NCBI GenBank assembly: GCA_023415145.1
Contig: JAEZLW010000086.1
Span: 1 to 39,905, forward strand
Origin: Bacillota bacterium
GTDB taxonomy: Bacteria > Bacillota > Clostridia > Christensenellales > Aristaeellaceae
Direction: 5' to 3'
DNA: 39,905 nucleotides
The notes below the pieces were generated by a model. The model was not told the DNA's origin and did no database searches. It saw nothing but the letters and a program-made list of their open reading frames with translations. Shown here piece after piece: positions 32,090 to 39,892 of the stretch (the first letter of the stretch is position 1; each line of letters opens with the position of its first letter). The translations under genes were made by a program, and so were the position numbers.

Positions 32090-33352
32090 TTAATCCCCCT
32101 CCACAGTCAGTTGATCCAAGGAGAAAGTGGGTGTGGGCGTTAGCGCAGGAGGATTGGTAGGAGGCGGAGGAGTGGTCTCCCTAACAAGGCTGTCCGGCAA
32201 CTGGTACTCCAGGCCGTCGCCTGCGGGCGGAGCTGTCGGTGTCGGAACAGGCGTGGGAGTGGGTGTCGGCGTTAGCGCCAAAGTAGCATTGGGATCGAGG
32301 GATGGCGTAGGTGACCCGAAATGGATAATGGTATCACCTATTTGCAGATCCGGGAGAGGCCTGGGCGTATCCAAAGGAACAAGCCCGCTGACGGCACTGG
32401 TATTTTCCCGTTTTTCAATGGCTTCGGCATTCGGTTTGTACCGAAGCACAAGGACATATTCTATGTGCTGGAAATCTGCCTTCGGTTCTATCACGATATA
32501 TTGCTTATTGGCATCCATGCCTCTTGTACTTTCCCGAACGGTTCCGATTGGGATCCCCTTGGGGAAGGCAATACGGGCACTTGACGTGTCATCATCAACA
32601 GTGCCAACGCCGGAGGTGACTACCAAATCGCCCGGCCTGGGAAGATTTTCAGGAAGATAATACATACGGCACATTGGCTGACCGTCGATGCCAAGCGTAC
32701 CCTTTACCATGCCTTGATCTCGGGATGTTTGAATCAGGCCGGGAATATTGGCCTGGCTGTCGATAATGGAAAGAACCTTGGAACGGTTTGCTGTCACATT
32801 GTATGTATAGCCCACCAACGCACCATTCATTGTGACGGCCATATAATCCTCAATACCGTCATTTGATCCCCGGTTGATGTCAAATACGGAGAAGTAATTG
32901 CCTGTATCCCGGCCTATCACCGTGCACATGATTGGATTCATGGCATCATTGGCAGCCGCTTCATCACCTAGGTTTTTGAGTGAAGCCAGTTCTGCCTTCA
33001 GCTCATCTACGATCATAGCCTGGTAATGCAGCTGTGCGTTCTCCGCCACCACGCGGTTATACTCAAACTCCAGATTGCTGCGGTATTTCAATGAGCGAAG
33101 ATAGCCTACTACCGCGTTAGTGACCGTGGAAAATATGTTTTGAACGGGTGCCACCGTATCGGCCACCACCGTACCCGGCACCTGAAGCAGCTTTTCTTTC
33201 GGGAAAATGCTGGCAAAGATCATGATGCCGATGATCAAAAGCAAAAAGGCGCTGACAAGCCAGGCTATCATTTTTCGAAGCCTTGGGCGTTCTTTCTTTT
33301 CCGGCTGAACCTGTATGGGGTTTTCTTGGACTCTTGGCTTTCTGAATCTCAT
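32090..33352 (-). CDS. mreC: Rod shape-determining protein MreC with Pro/Thr-rich C-terminal tail
   Basis: 420 residues, against about 290-370 in common homologues. MreC links the cytoplasmic MreB filaments to the periplasmic wall synthases. Basic N-terminus, one membrane segment at about 28-50, a coiled coil at about 85-125 (E-F-E-Y-N-R-V-V-A-E-N-A-Q-L), then the beta-barrel domain with V-I-G-R-D-T-G-N-Y-F, V-T-S-G-V-G-T-V and F-P-K-G-I-P-I-G-T-V. After about residue 340 it carries a low-complexity extension rich in Pro and Thr (T-P-T-P-T-P-T-P-V-P-T-P-T and P-P-P-P-T-N-P-P) that is outside the conserved fold. ATG 33352 follows mreB by 21 bases. Confidence 0.95.
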   Translation of the reverse strand: MRFRKPRVQENPIQVQPEKKERPRLRKMIAWLVSAFLLLIIGIMIFASIFPKEKLLQVPGTVVADTVAPVQNIFSTVTNAVVGYLRSLKYRSNLEFEYNRVVAENAQLHYQAMIVDELKAELASLKNLGDEAAANDAMNPIMCTVIGRDTGNYFSVFDINRGSNDGIEDYMAVTMNGALVGYTYNVTANRSKVLSIIDSQANIPGLIQTSRDQGMVKGTLGIDGQPMCRMYYLPENLPRPGDLVVTSGVGTVDDDTSSARIAFPKGIPIGTVRESTRGMDANKQYIVIEPKADFQHIEYVLVLRYKPNAEAIEKRENTSAVSGLVPLDTPRPLPDLQIGDTIIHFGSPTPSLDPNATLALTPTPTPTPVPTPTAPPAGDGLEYQLPDSLVRETTPPPPTNPPALTPTPTFSLDQLTVEGD

Positions 33353-33373
33353 GGTTTACATTAGCCTCTCCTA

Positions 33374-34399
33374 TCAGTGGCGCAAGAAGCCGCTCTTGCC
33401 GATCCTGTGCAGGATCTCTACGTTTTCTGCCAAATAACCGATACCCATGGCAGCGCAATCCATAGGCTCCTTGGCCAATAGTACGGGGATGCCAAGTTCA
33501 GAGGCGATATACTGGTCCATGCCGAAAAGCAGCGCTCCGCCTCCGGTCAAATGAATTCCGCTTCGCATGACATCTGCCGCAAGTTCCGGGGGTGTGCGCT
33601 CCAGAACCCACTTGATAGCGGACATGATAGCCAGACATGGTTCATTCAGCGCTTCATAAACCTGGTCGGAGGTGATTTCGGTGGTCTGCGGCAGACTTGT
33701 AATCAAGTCCCGGCCACGTACCAGCGCCCGCCTTTTTTCCTCCAGCGGAAGCGCTGAACCCAGGTCCATTTTTACTTCTTCAGCGGTCCTGTCGCCAATA
33801 AGCATATTAAATTCCCGCTTGATGAAGTTGATAATCGCCTCATCCATTTTCACGCCGCCTACCCGGATGGAATGGGAGATCACAACGCCACCCAGGGAGA
33901 TGACAGCTCCATCCGTCGTACCGCCGCCGATGTCCACCACCATACTGCCGATAGGCTCATAGACAGGAAGACCCGAACCGATGGCGGCTGCAAACGGTTT
34001 TTCGATAATATGCACTTGCCGGGCGCCAGCCACTTTCGTAGCCTCCGGCACGGCATGGCGTTCAATGGGCGATATGCTGCTGGGAACGGTGATCAACACT
34101 CTGGGCTTCACCAAATGGGAAACGCCGATGGCTTCCCGGATGAAGTACTGGATCATGAGCTTTGTCATATCAAAATCGGATATGACACCCTCCCGCAAGG
34201 GATGGATGTCCATGATCCCGCCGGTGGTGCGGCCTTTCATGATGCGTGCTTCTTCCCCGATGGCCTTGACAACGCGCTTGTTATCGCTTTCAACTACAAC
34301 AATGGTGGGCTCATTGACAACGATGCCCTTCCCGCGAACGTACACTGAGGTGTTTGCTGTCCCCAAATCTATGCCAATGTCAGGCGCTACAATGGCCAT
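33374..34399 (-). CDS. mreB: Rod shape-determining protein MreB (actin-like)
   Basis: 341 residues, normal length. MreB forms membrane-bound filaments that guide lateral wall synthesis. ATPase motifs of the actin fold: I-D-L-G-T-A-N-T (phosphate 1), V-V-D-I-G-G-G-T-T-D-G-A-V (phosphate 2) and H-L-T-G-G-G-A-L-L (adenosine). Other conserved pieces are P-R-V-L-I-T-V-P and G-S-G-L-P-V. It is 2 bases after maf and leads the mreBCD set. The radC gene often found between maf and mreB is absent. A vegetative Mbl paralogue cannot be excluded from sequence alone, but the mreC-mreD context supports mreB. Confidence 0.96.
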   Translation of the reverse strand: MAIVAPDIGIDLGTANTSVYVRGKGIVVNEPTIVVVESDNKRVVKAIGEEARIMKGRTTGGIMDIHPLREGVISDFDMTKLMIQYFIREAIGVSHLVKPRVLITVPSSISPIERHAVPEATKVAGARQVHIIEKPFAAAIGSGLPVYEPIGSMVVDIGGGTTDGAVISLGGVVISHSIRVGGVKMDEAIINFIKREFNMLIGDRTAEEVKMDLGSALPLEEKRRALVRGRDLITSLPQTTEITSDQVYEALNEPCLAIMSAIKWVLERTPPELAADVMRSGIHLTGGGALLFGMDQYIASELGIPVLLAKEPMDCAAMGIGYLAENVEILHRIGKSGFLRH

Positions 34400-34401
34400 A
34401 C

Positions 34402-35004
34402 CTACACATCCAATCTATAAAGTACGCTCACACCGAAATTTGAAAGCATTTTTCTTACCAGCGCCATGGGTAAACCAATTACGTTGGAAGCGCTTCCGCG
34501 TATTTCCTCCACAAACATGCCGCCATGCCCCTGTATGGCATAAGCGCCTGCCTTGTCCATTGGTTCTCCCGTGCTTACATACATCCTGACAAGAGGCTCA
34601 TTCAGCTTGGAAAACCGGACCTTGGTTCTGTCAAACGCCACTTCCTTTTTCCCGCTTATGCCATCCAAAAGGCATACGCCTGTGTAGACCTCATGCCACC
34701 CGTCACTGAGGGTAAGCAGCATTTGCACCGCATCTTCATATGAGGAAGGTTTGCCCAAAACTTGTTTTCCTCTGGCCACCAGCGTATCGGCGGTCAGGAT
34801 CAGCCTGTCCATATACAGAGCATGCGCTGCTTCTGCCTTGCGGTCGGCAAGAGCACATACTTGCTCCGCTGGTGTACCGCTGCAATCCTCATCTGTATCA
34901 AGAGAAACAACTTCATACGGCACGCCCATCAAGCCAAGCAGCTCTCTGCGCCGGGGCGAGCCGGAAGCCAGGAGAATAGGCGCATCAGGCGGCTGCAATT
35001 GCAA
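34402..35004 (-). CDS. maf: Maf family nucleotide pyrophosphatase
   Basis: 200 residues. Maf proteins hydrolyse non-canonical or canonical nucleoside triphosphates such as dTTP, UTP and modified forms. Family motifs: L-A-S-G-S-P-R-R-R-E-L-L at the N-terminus, L-I-L-T-A-D-T-L-V-A (catalytic Asp region), V-L-G-K-P and D-K-A-G-A-Y-A-I-Q-G-H-G. The start is TTG 35004, 7 bases after AGGAGGG. First gene of the maf-mreB-mreC-mreD-mrdA-minD-rodA operon, whose promoter lies just upstream. Maf next to mreB is common in Gram-positive bacteria. Confidence 0.95.
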   Translation of the reverse strand: MQLQPPDAPILLASGSPRRRELLGLMGVPYEVVSLDTDEDCSGTPAEQVCALADRKAEAAHALYMDRLILTADTLVARGKQVLGKPSSYEDAVQMLLTLSDGWHEVYTGVCLLDGISGKKEVAFDRTKVRFSKLNEPLVRMYVSTGEPMDKAGAYAIQGHGGMFVEEIRGSASNVIGLPMALVRKMLSNFGVSVLYRLDV

Positions 35005-35039
35005 TCTGTTCCCTCCTAAAATTGTCCGGTGTTCCAGCT

Positions 35040-35049
35040 ATTATAGCAC
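35040..35049 (-). promoter_or_regulatory. Extended -10 promoter of the maf-mre-rodA operon
   Basis: On the minus strand TGTGCTATAAT: perfect TATAAT (35045-35040) with a TG one base before it. No good -35 is seen 17 bases upstream, which fits the extended -10 type. The whole seven-gene operon downstream has no other clear promoter. Confidence 0.65.
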
Positions 35050-35108
35050 ATTTGTCTATACCTCGTACAGGCTTCCACCCAAAAAGGCAGCGAAAACCAA
35101 CATACCGG

Positions 35109-35150
35109 AAAACCCCAATGCCGGAAATTCCTTGCCGCCATTGGGGTTTT
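35109..35150 (-). terminator. Terminator of the rnf operon
   Basis: Perfect 12-bp stem AAAACCCCAATG / CATTGGGGTTTT with an 18-base loop, 28 bases beyond the rnfB stop and before the maf promoter. On the minus strand the stem ends in TTTT. Confidence 0.88.
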
Positions 35151-35177
35151 GCCGCTTGTAAATATTGTATGAAGCTT

Positions 35178-36245
35178 TTAGTTGCCGCTGCTTTCCGTTG
35201 GAACGGCCGCAGCATATGGCGTGGTTCCAACCTTGGCAAACTCATCCCGTACATGCTCCCGTACATGAAGTGTAATGCACTTCTTCGGGCACTTTGCAAC
35301 ACACTCGCCGCAGCCTGTGCAGGCTTCGGTAATCTCGTGCGGCTGCTTGCGTTCCCCGCTGATGGCTTCAAACCTGCATGTCTTTTTGCATATGGTGCAG
35401 CCGATGCAGGCTGATTTATCGATTTCGGCGATCATGCGGTTATCGAAGTCTCCCCAGATGGCGGAGGTGGGACAGCTTTCGGCGCACATCATGCAGCCCA
35501 CACACTTTTCCTGATCAATCTGCGGAAGGTGGTTTTTCATGGTGATGGCGTCAAACTTGCATTCCTTGTAGCAAATCTCACAGCCGATACAGCCTGCCTT
35601 ACAGTTGTCGGCCACCAGTTTCCCCTGTTCAGCAGCACGGCATAAAAGCCGTACAGGCAGCTTTTCCGACTGCATTGCCAGTACGTGCTTGGGGCAAACA
35701 TCAATGCATGCGCCGCAGCTTGTGCACTTTTTCGGGTCAATCACGGCGATTTTGCGCTGTTCATCAATATGGATGGCGTCAAACTTGCAGGCACGGACGC
35801 AGGTCCCAAGACCGAGGCACGCATAATGGCAGGCCTTGTTGCCATCGGAAACCAGGGTTGCGGCTACGCAATCCTCAATGCCCATATAGTTGAATTTGCT
35901 TTTGCAGCGGTCCAGGCCGCCCTGACAGATAACCTGGGCAACCTGCCGGTCCATGCCTGTATCCGCCACTTCAACGCCCATAATCTGGGCAATCTTTTTC
36001 GCCAATTCAACTCCGCCTACCGGACAGGCGTCAATAGGAGCTTTCCCTGATGCCAGCGCATCGGCCAACGCGTCACAACCGGGATAACCGCATCCGCCGC
36101 AATTGGCACCTGGAAGCGCTTCCCGCAGCGCATCACGCAGCGGGTTTCCCTGCACTGCAAACACCTTGGAGGTAATGGTTAAAACAATACCGAATAGAAG
36201 GCCCAATCCGCCAAGTGTTAAGGTGGCGGTCAAGATACCATTCAA
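35178..36245 (-). CDS. rnfB: Rnf complex subunit B (multi-[4Fe-4S] ferredoxin-oxidising subunit)
   Basis: 355 residues; the E. coli protein has 192. RnfB takes electrons from ferredoxin. One N-terminal membrane anchor (residues about 6-30), then the Fe-S domain C49-G-G-C52 with C57 and C74, then the clostridial-type region C-H-Y-A-C-L-G-L-G-T-C (139-149). Five clear C-x2-C-x2-C-x3-C sites follow: 174-184, 219-229, 248-258, 280-290 and 309-319. This is more ferredoxin motifs than the two in proteobacterial RnfB, as is usual in Clostridia. The start is TTG 36245, with AAAGGGGAA about 7 bases upstream, 15 bases after rnfA. It is the last gene of the operon, followed by a terminator. Confidence 0.95.
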   Translation of the reverse strand: MNGILTATLTLGGLGLLFGIVLTITSKVFAVQGNPLRDALREALPGANCGGCGYPGCDALADALASGKAPIDACPVGGVELAKKIAQIMGVEVADTGMDRQVAQVICQGGLDRCKSKFNYMGIEDCVAATLVSDGNKACHYACLGLGTCVRACKFDAIHIDEQRKIAVIDPKKCTSCGACIDVCPKHVLAMQSEKLPVRLLCRAAEQGKLVADNCKAGCIGCEICYKECKFDAITMKNHLPQIDQEKCVGCMMCAESCPTSAIWGDFDNRMIAEIDKSACIGCTICKKTCRFEAISGERKQPHEITEACTGCGECVAKCPKKCITLHVREHVRDEFAKVGTTPYAAAVPTESSGN

Positions 36246-36260
36246 ATGAACTTCCCCTTT

Positions 36261-36836
36261 CTATTTGATAAGGCCCTTGAAACCAAGGAAGGAAATGGCC
36301 ATCAGACCGGCTGTGATCAGCGCACCCGGGAAGCCGTCCATCCACTTTGGCATTTTGGATACGGCCAGCCGTTCACGGATCGCAGAGAATAATACGATAG
36401 CCAGTGTGAAACCCAATGCAGAACCAGCGCCGTTCACAACAGACTGCATCAGGTTATAGGTCTTTGTCATGTTTAGTACCGTTACGCCAAGAACCGCGCA
36501 ATTGGTGGTGATCAGCGGCAGGTATACACCCAGCGCCTGATACAGGGAAAAGCTGAACTTTTTCAGTGCCATCTCCACCACCTGCACCAGCACGCCAATC
36601 ACTAAAATAAAGGCGATCGTGTACAGGTATTCCAACCCAAGGGGTATAAGCAGAAATGCATAAATGAGATAACATATCAGTGATGCAAGCGTCATTACAA
36701 AAGTTACGGCCATGCCCATGCCCAAAGCCGTTTCCAGCTTTTTGGAAACGCCAAGGAACGGGCAGATGCCAAGAAACCTGGACATGACGAAGTTATTGAC
36801 AAGAATTGATCCTACCAATATCAGCAAATACTCCAT
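36261..36836 (-). CDS. rnfA: Rnf complex subunit A
   Basis: 191 residues with six membrane segments, the size of E. coli RsxA/RnfA. RnfA and RnfE form the membrane core that shares a [2Fe-2S] site between them; the expected Cys is in F-L-G-I-C-P-F-L-G. Also N-C-A-V-L-G-V (second conserved Cys) and L-V-N-N-F-V-M-S-R-F at the N-terminus. The ATG shares a base with the rnfE stop (TAATG). Confidence 0.96.
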   Translation of the reverse strand: MEYLLILVGSILVNNFVMSRFLGICPFLGVSKKLETALGMGMAVTFVMTLASLICYLIYAFLLIPLGLEYLYTIAFILVIGVLVQVVEMALKKFSFSLYQALGVYLPLITTNCAVLGVTVLNMTKTYNLMQSVVNGAGSALGFTLAIVLFSAIRERLAVSKMPKWMDGFPGALITAGLMAISFLGFKGLIK

Positions 36837-37489
36837 TACGCATCCCCCTCTGAAGCGGACGCTTTGCGCGCCTTGCGTTTTTCATAAACGCTGACCACAA
36901 GGTTTACCAGCGCCAACAGTATACCCAGCATGATAAATCCACCGGGAGCCTCCCCCGCGATGGCCATGGGTTGAAAAGACACCGGCATGATCTGCATTCC
37001 AAAGAAGGTACCTTTGCCGAGAACCTCTCTCAGGGAAGCCAGCAGCGTGATAGCGAGTGTAAAGCCCATGCCCATGCCCAAGCCATCCAGCATGGACGCC
37101 AGCGGTTTGTTTTTAAAGGCAAAAGACTCGGCACGGGCAAAGATGATGCAGTTGACCACAATCAATGGAATAAAGATTCCCAGCGTTTGATCCAAACTAG
37201 GCAAAAAAGCCTTGATGACCAATTGCACCATGGTTACAAAGGAAGCGATAACCACGATAAAGGCGGGAATGCGAACGTTTTCAGGAATGATCTTTCGCAA
37301 TAGAGAAATCACCAGGTTGGAAAACACAAGCACTGCCGTAGTGGCAATCCCCATGCTGATGCCATTGGCGGCCATGGTGGTCACTGCCAGGGTGGGACAC
37401 ATGCCGAGCACCAGGCGGAAAGTGGGATTTTCTTTCACAATGCCATTGGCAAACGTGTTCTTCAACCGGGTAAAGCTGTTTTCAGCCAT
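36836..37489 (-). CDS. rnfE: Rnf complex subunit E
   Basis: 217 residues with six membrane segments, homologous to RnfA and inverted in the membrane relative to it. Conserved stretches: E-N-P-T-F-R-L-V-L-G-M-C-P-T-L-A-V (cluster Cys), I-P-E-N-V-R-I-P-A-F-I-V, and V-N-C-I-I-F-A-R-A-E-S-F-A. The ATG at 37489 overlaps the end of rnfD by 8 bases, leaving no room for rnfG, which normally lies between D and E. The C-terminus is a short basic tail. Confidence 0.96.
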   Translation of the reverse strand: MAENSFTRLKNTFANGIVKENPTFRLVLGMCPTLAVTTMAANGISMGIATTAVLVFSNLVISLLRKIIPENVRIPAFIVVIASFVTMVQLVIKAFLPSLDQTLGIFIPLIVVNCIIFARAESFAFKNKPLASMLDGLGMGMGFTLAITLLASLREVLGKGTFFGMQIMPVSFQPMAIAGEAPGGFIMLGILLALVNLVVSVYEKRKARKASASEGDA

Positions 37490-38540
37490 GCTGCTTCACC
37501 TCCCCAAAGGATTTCGGGAATGTCAGCCTGTCGATCAAGGGCGTAGCTACATTCATAAACAGAATCGCAAAGGAGCACCCCTCGGGATACGCAGAGTAGG
37601 TACGGATGATGAACAGCATGATACCGCAGCCGACACCCATGATGATTTTGCCAATGCCAGTCGTTGGCGATGTGGAATAATCGGTTGCCATGAAAATGGC
37701 TCCCAGGAACAGGCTTCCCGACAGCACCTGGTACAGGGAGTTGGTAAACACCAGGCTCCAGGCAGCGGTTGCGACAGAATCCACTGCCGTCATGTACTCT
37801 GTGAATCTTGCGCCTTCTTTGATCAGATAGCATAGGAAAGCCGTTGCAATAAAGGTTACGGGTATGCGCCAATCCACCACGCGCCGCACAAGCATATACA
37901 GGAAGCCCAGCAGCAGCGCAAGCTTGCTCGTTTCCCCAAGTACGCCCGGCACCTGGCCGATGAACAGGTGCCACATATTGACTCCTGTGGATTCTGCCAG
38001 TGTCATAGCGCTGGCGGCAGCTGTTTTAGCTGTCATCAGCGGCGTTGCCTTGGATATGGTGTCAAGTGCTTCGGGAGCAAGCCCAACCAGAAAATGTCCC
38101 GGCGTGGGATTGGGATAGCTGGTCATCAAAGCCATCCAGGAAATGAACAGGATCGCCCGGCCTGCCAGAGCAGGGTTCATGAAGTTTTGTCCCAGGCCGC
38201 CAAATATCTGCTTGATCAGCACAATGGCCAGGATGGAGCCGATGGCTGCCATCCACCAGGGGGCGTTGGCGGGGAGATTAAACGCCAGAAGAATGCCCGT
38301 GACGACAGCGCTCATGTCAGACACGGTGACAGCCTGATGGGATTTCTTTTGATAGTAAGCTTCCGCGGCCAATGCGCTTACAACAGAAACCGCGATCAGG
38401 ATCAGCGCCCGAAGGCCAAAGAACCACACAGCGGCGATCCCAGCGGGGATCATGGCAATGCAGACGTCCATCATCAGCCGCCTGGTGGTGGCATTGTCCC
38501 GAAGATGCGGAGAGGAGGAAACGGACAGATTTTTCAGCAT
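37482..38540 (-). CDS. rnfD: Rnf complex subunit D (covalent FMN subunit)
   Basis: 352 residues with about nine membrane segments. RnfD, like NqrB, carries a covalently bound FMN on a Thr. The matching motif here is D160-T-I-S-K-A-T166-P-L, where the usual sequence is D-x-x-S-G-A-T; the acceptor Thr is kept but Gly is Lys. Other family stretches: L-R-D-N-A-T-T-R-R-L-M-M-D-V and G-G-L-G-Q-N-F-M-N-P-A-L-A-G-R-A. I chose ATG 38540 because AAAGGGGAG is 8 bases upstream; the in-frame GTG 38549 abuts that site. It lies 2 bases after rnfC. Confidence 0.94.
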   Translation of the reverse strand: MLKNLSVSSSPHLRDNATTRRLMMDVCIAMIPAGIAAVWFFGLRALILIAVSVVSALAAEAYYQKKSHQAVTVSDMSAVVTGILLAFNLPANAPWWMAAIGSILAIVLIKQIFGGLGQNFMNPALAGRAILFISWMALMTSYPNPTPGHFLVGLAPEALDTISKATPLMTAKTAAASAMTLAESTGVNMWHLFIGQVPGVLGETSKLALLLGFLYMLVRRVVDWRIPVTFIATAFLCYLIKEGARFTEYMTAVDSVATAAWSLVFTNSLYQVLSGSLFLGAIFMATDYSTSPTTGIGKIIMGVGCGIMLFIIRTYSAYPEGCSFAILFMNVATPLIDRLTFPKSFGEVKQHG

Positions 38541-38542
38541 AC

Positions 38543-39892
38543 TCAGCACTCCCCTTTCTTCGCATCACGTCCGCGTTTGTCGCATATGACTTTTTTACTG
38601 ACGCGGAAGCTTTGTACCAGCCGGATCTTGGCGGGGCATACATAGGAGCAGCAGCCGCATTCAATGCAGTTCATGACGCTGGCCTTTTCCGCTTCATCAT
38701 GCTTGTCCATTCTGGAATACTGGTTCAATACAAAAGGCATCAAAAGCATGGGGCAGGCTCTTGCGCAGCGGCCGCAGCGGATGCAGTTGCTCTCTGGCGG
38801 CTCCACCGCTTCCTGTCCCAAGGCAAGTATACCCGAGCAGCTTTTAGTAATAGGGATATCCTTTCGGCTGATGGCGTGCCCCATCATGGGTCCGCCGTAG
38901 ACAAACTTGCGCACGCCTTTTTGGAAACCTCCGGCAGCATCCACCAGTGCTTCCACAGTGGTACCGATGCGTACCAGGAAGTTGCCGGGCTTTTCCACCA
39001 GGCCGCCTACCGTGGTGACACGGTCTACCACAGGCCGGCCTTCCCGCACCGCACGGGATACTGCCGCCAGTGTGCCAACATTCATACTAATTACGCCAAC
39101 GTCTGCCGGCAGACCGCCAAAGGGAACAACCCTGCGGGTGAGAGAATAAATCAGTTGCTTTTCTCCGCCCTGCGGATAACGCACGGGAAGAGCGCGAACG
39201 GTGACATCCGTAAGCTTGTTGGCCTGTTCCTGCATGGCTTCCACGGCATCCATTTTGTTGTTTTCTACGCCGATGATGACGCGGGAAATACCCAGCGCGT
39301 TTTTCACCAGAGAAATGCCGTCCATGATGGTAGCGCCATGTTCCAGCATCAACCGGTGATCGGATGACAAATATGGCTCACACTCCGCACCGTTTACAAT
39401 CAGCGTATCGACTTTTTTGGAAGGGGGAGGCGATAGCTTGACGGCGGTAGGAAAGGTTGCGCCGCCAAGGCCTACGATGCCGGCGTTACGCACGATTTCT
39501 ACAAGCTCCTTGGCGGATAAGTTGTCCTGATTGGCAGCCGGTGTCAAAGGCACCCAATTTTCCCGGAAGTCATTGTCGATGACGATGGCCTGGGCATGTA
39601 AACCACTTGCCATCATGCAGGGTGCCACCGCCACCACCGTGCCCGATATGGTTGCGTGCACGGGTGCGGAAACAAACCCGGCAGCCTCCCCGATAATTTG
39701 ACCGATCTTCACATAATCGCCTTGCTTGACAACACATTTGCACGGTACGCCAATGTGCTGCTGCAGGGGCAGAATAACCCGGGAAGGCGGGGGCAGCACC
39801 TGTATGGGTTGAACGCCTGTTACCGATTTCCCGTTGGCGCTCTCCCCAGGATGAATGCCACCCGGAAACAAATGAGTACCTTTCACGGACAA
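38543..39892 (-). CDS. rnfC: Rnf complex subunit C (NADH-interacting)
   Basis: 449 residues, the length of clostridial RnfC. It is the peripheral subunit that reduces NAD+ and resembles the NuoF fold: L-F-P-G-G-I-H-P at the N-terminus, G-L-G-G-A-T-F-P-T-A-V-K-L (FMN/NADH region) and V-N-G-A-E-C-E-P-Y-L. Two [4Fe-4S] motifs lie near the C-terminus: C-I-R-C-G-R-C-A-R-A-C-P and C-I-E-C-G-C-C-S-Y-V-C-P. The start is TTG 39892 or GTG 39886; the GGGAGGA site lies between 39895 and 39901, which fits either. The first gene of the rnf operon as far as the window shows; the promoter is beyond the right edge. Confidence 0.95.
   Translation of the reverse strand: MSVKGTHLFPGGIHPGESANGKSVTGVQPIQVLPPPSRVILPLQQHIGVPCKCVVKQGDYVKIGQIIGEAAGFVSAPVHATISGTVVAVAPCMMASGLHAQAIVIDNDFRENWVPLTPAANQDNLSAKELVEIVRNAGIVGLGGATFPTAVKLSPPPSKKVDTLIVNGAECEPYLSSDHRLMLEHGATIMDGISLVKNALGISRVIIGVENNKMDAVEAMQEQANKLTDVTVRALPVRYPQGGEKQLIYSLTRRVVPFGGLPADVGVISMNVGTLAAVSRAVREGRPVVDRVTTVGGLVEKPGNFLVRIGTTVEALVDAAGGFQKGVRKFVYGGPMMGHAISRKDIPITKSCSGILALGQEAVEPPESNCIRCGRCARACPMLLMPFVLNQYSRMDKHDEAEKASVMNCIECGCCSYVCPAKIRLVQSFRVSKKVICDKRGRDAKKGEC

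Noticed and set aside
32224..32282. Short direct repeats considered as a repeat array
   Set aside because: They encode the Thr-Pro tail of MreC and have no spacers of constant length, so they are not a CRISPR array.
37462..37974. Open frame at the rnfD-rnfE junction considered as a possible rnfG or remnant
   Set aside because: It lies inside rnfD in another frame, has no membrane anchor and no S-G-A-T motif. rnfD and rnfE overlap directly.
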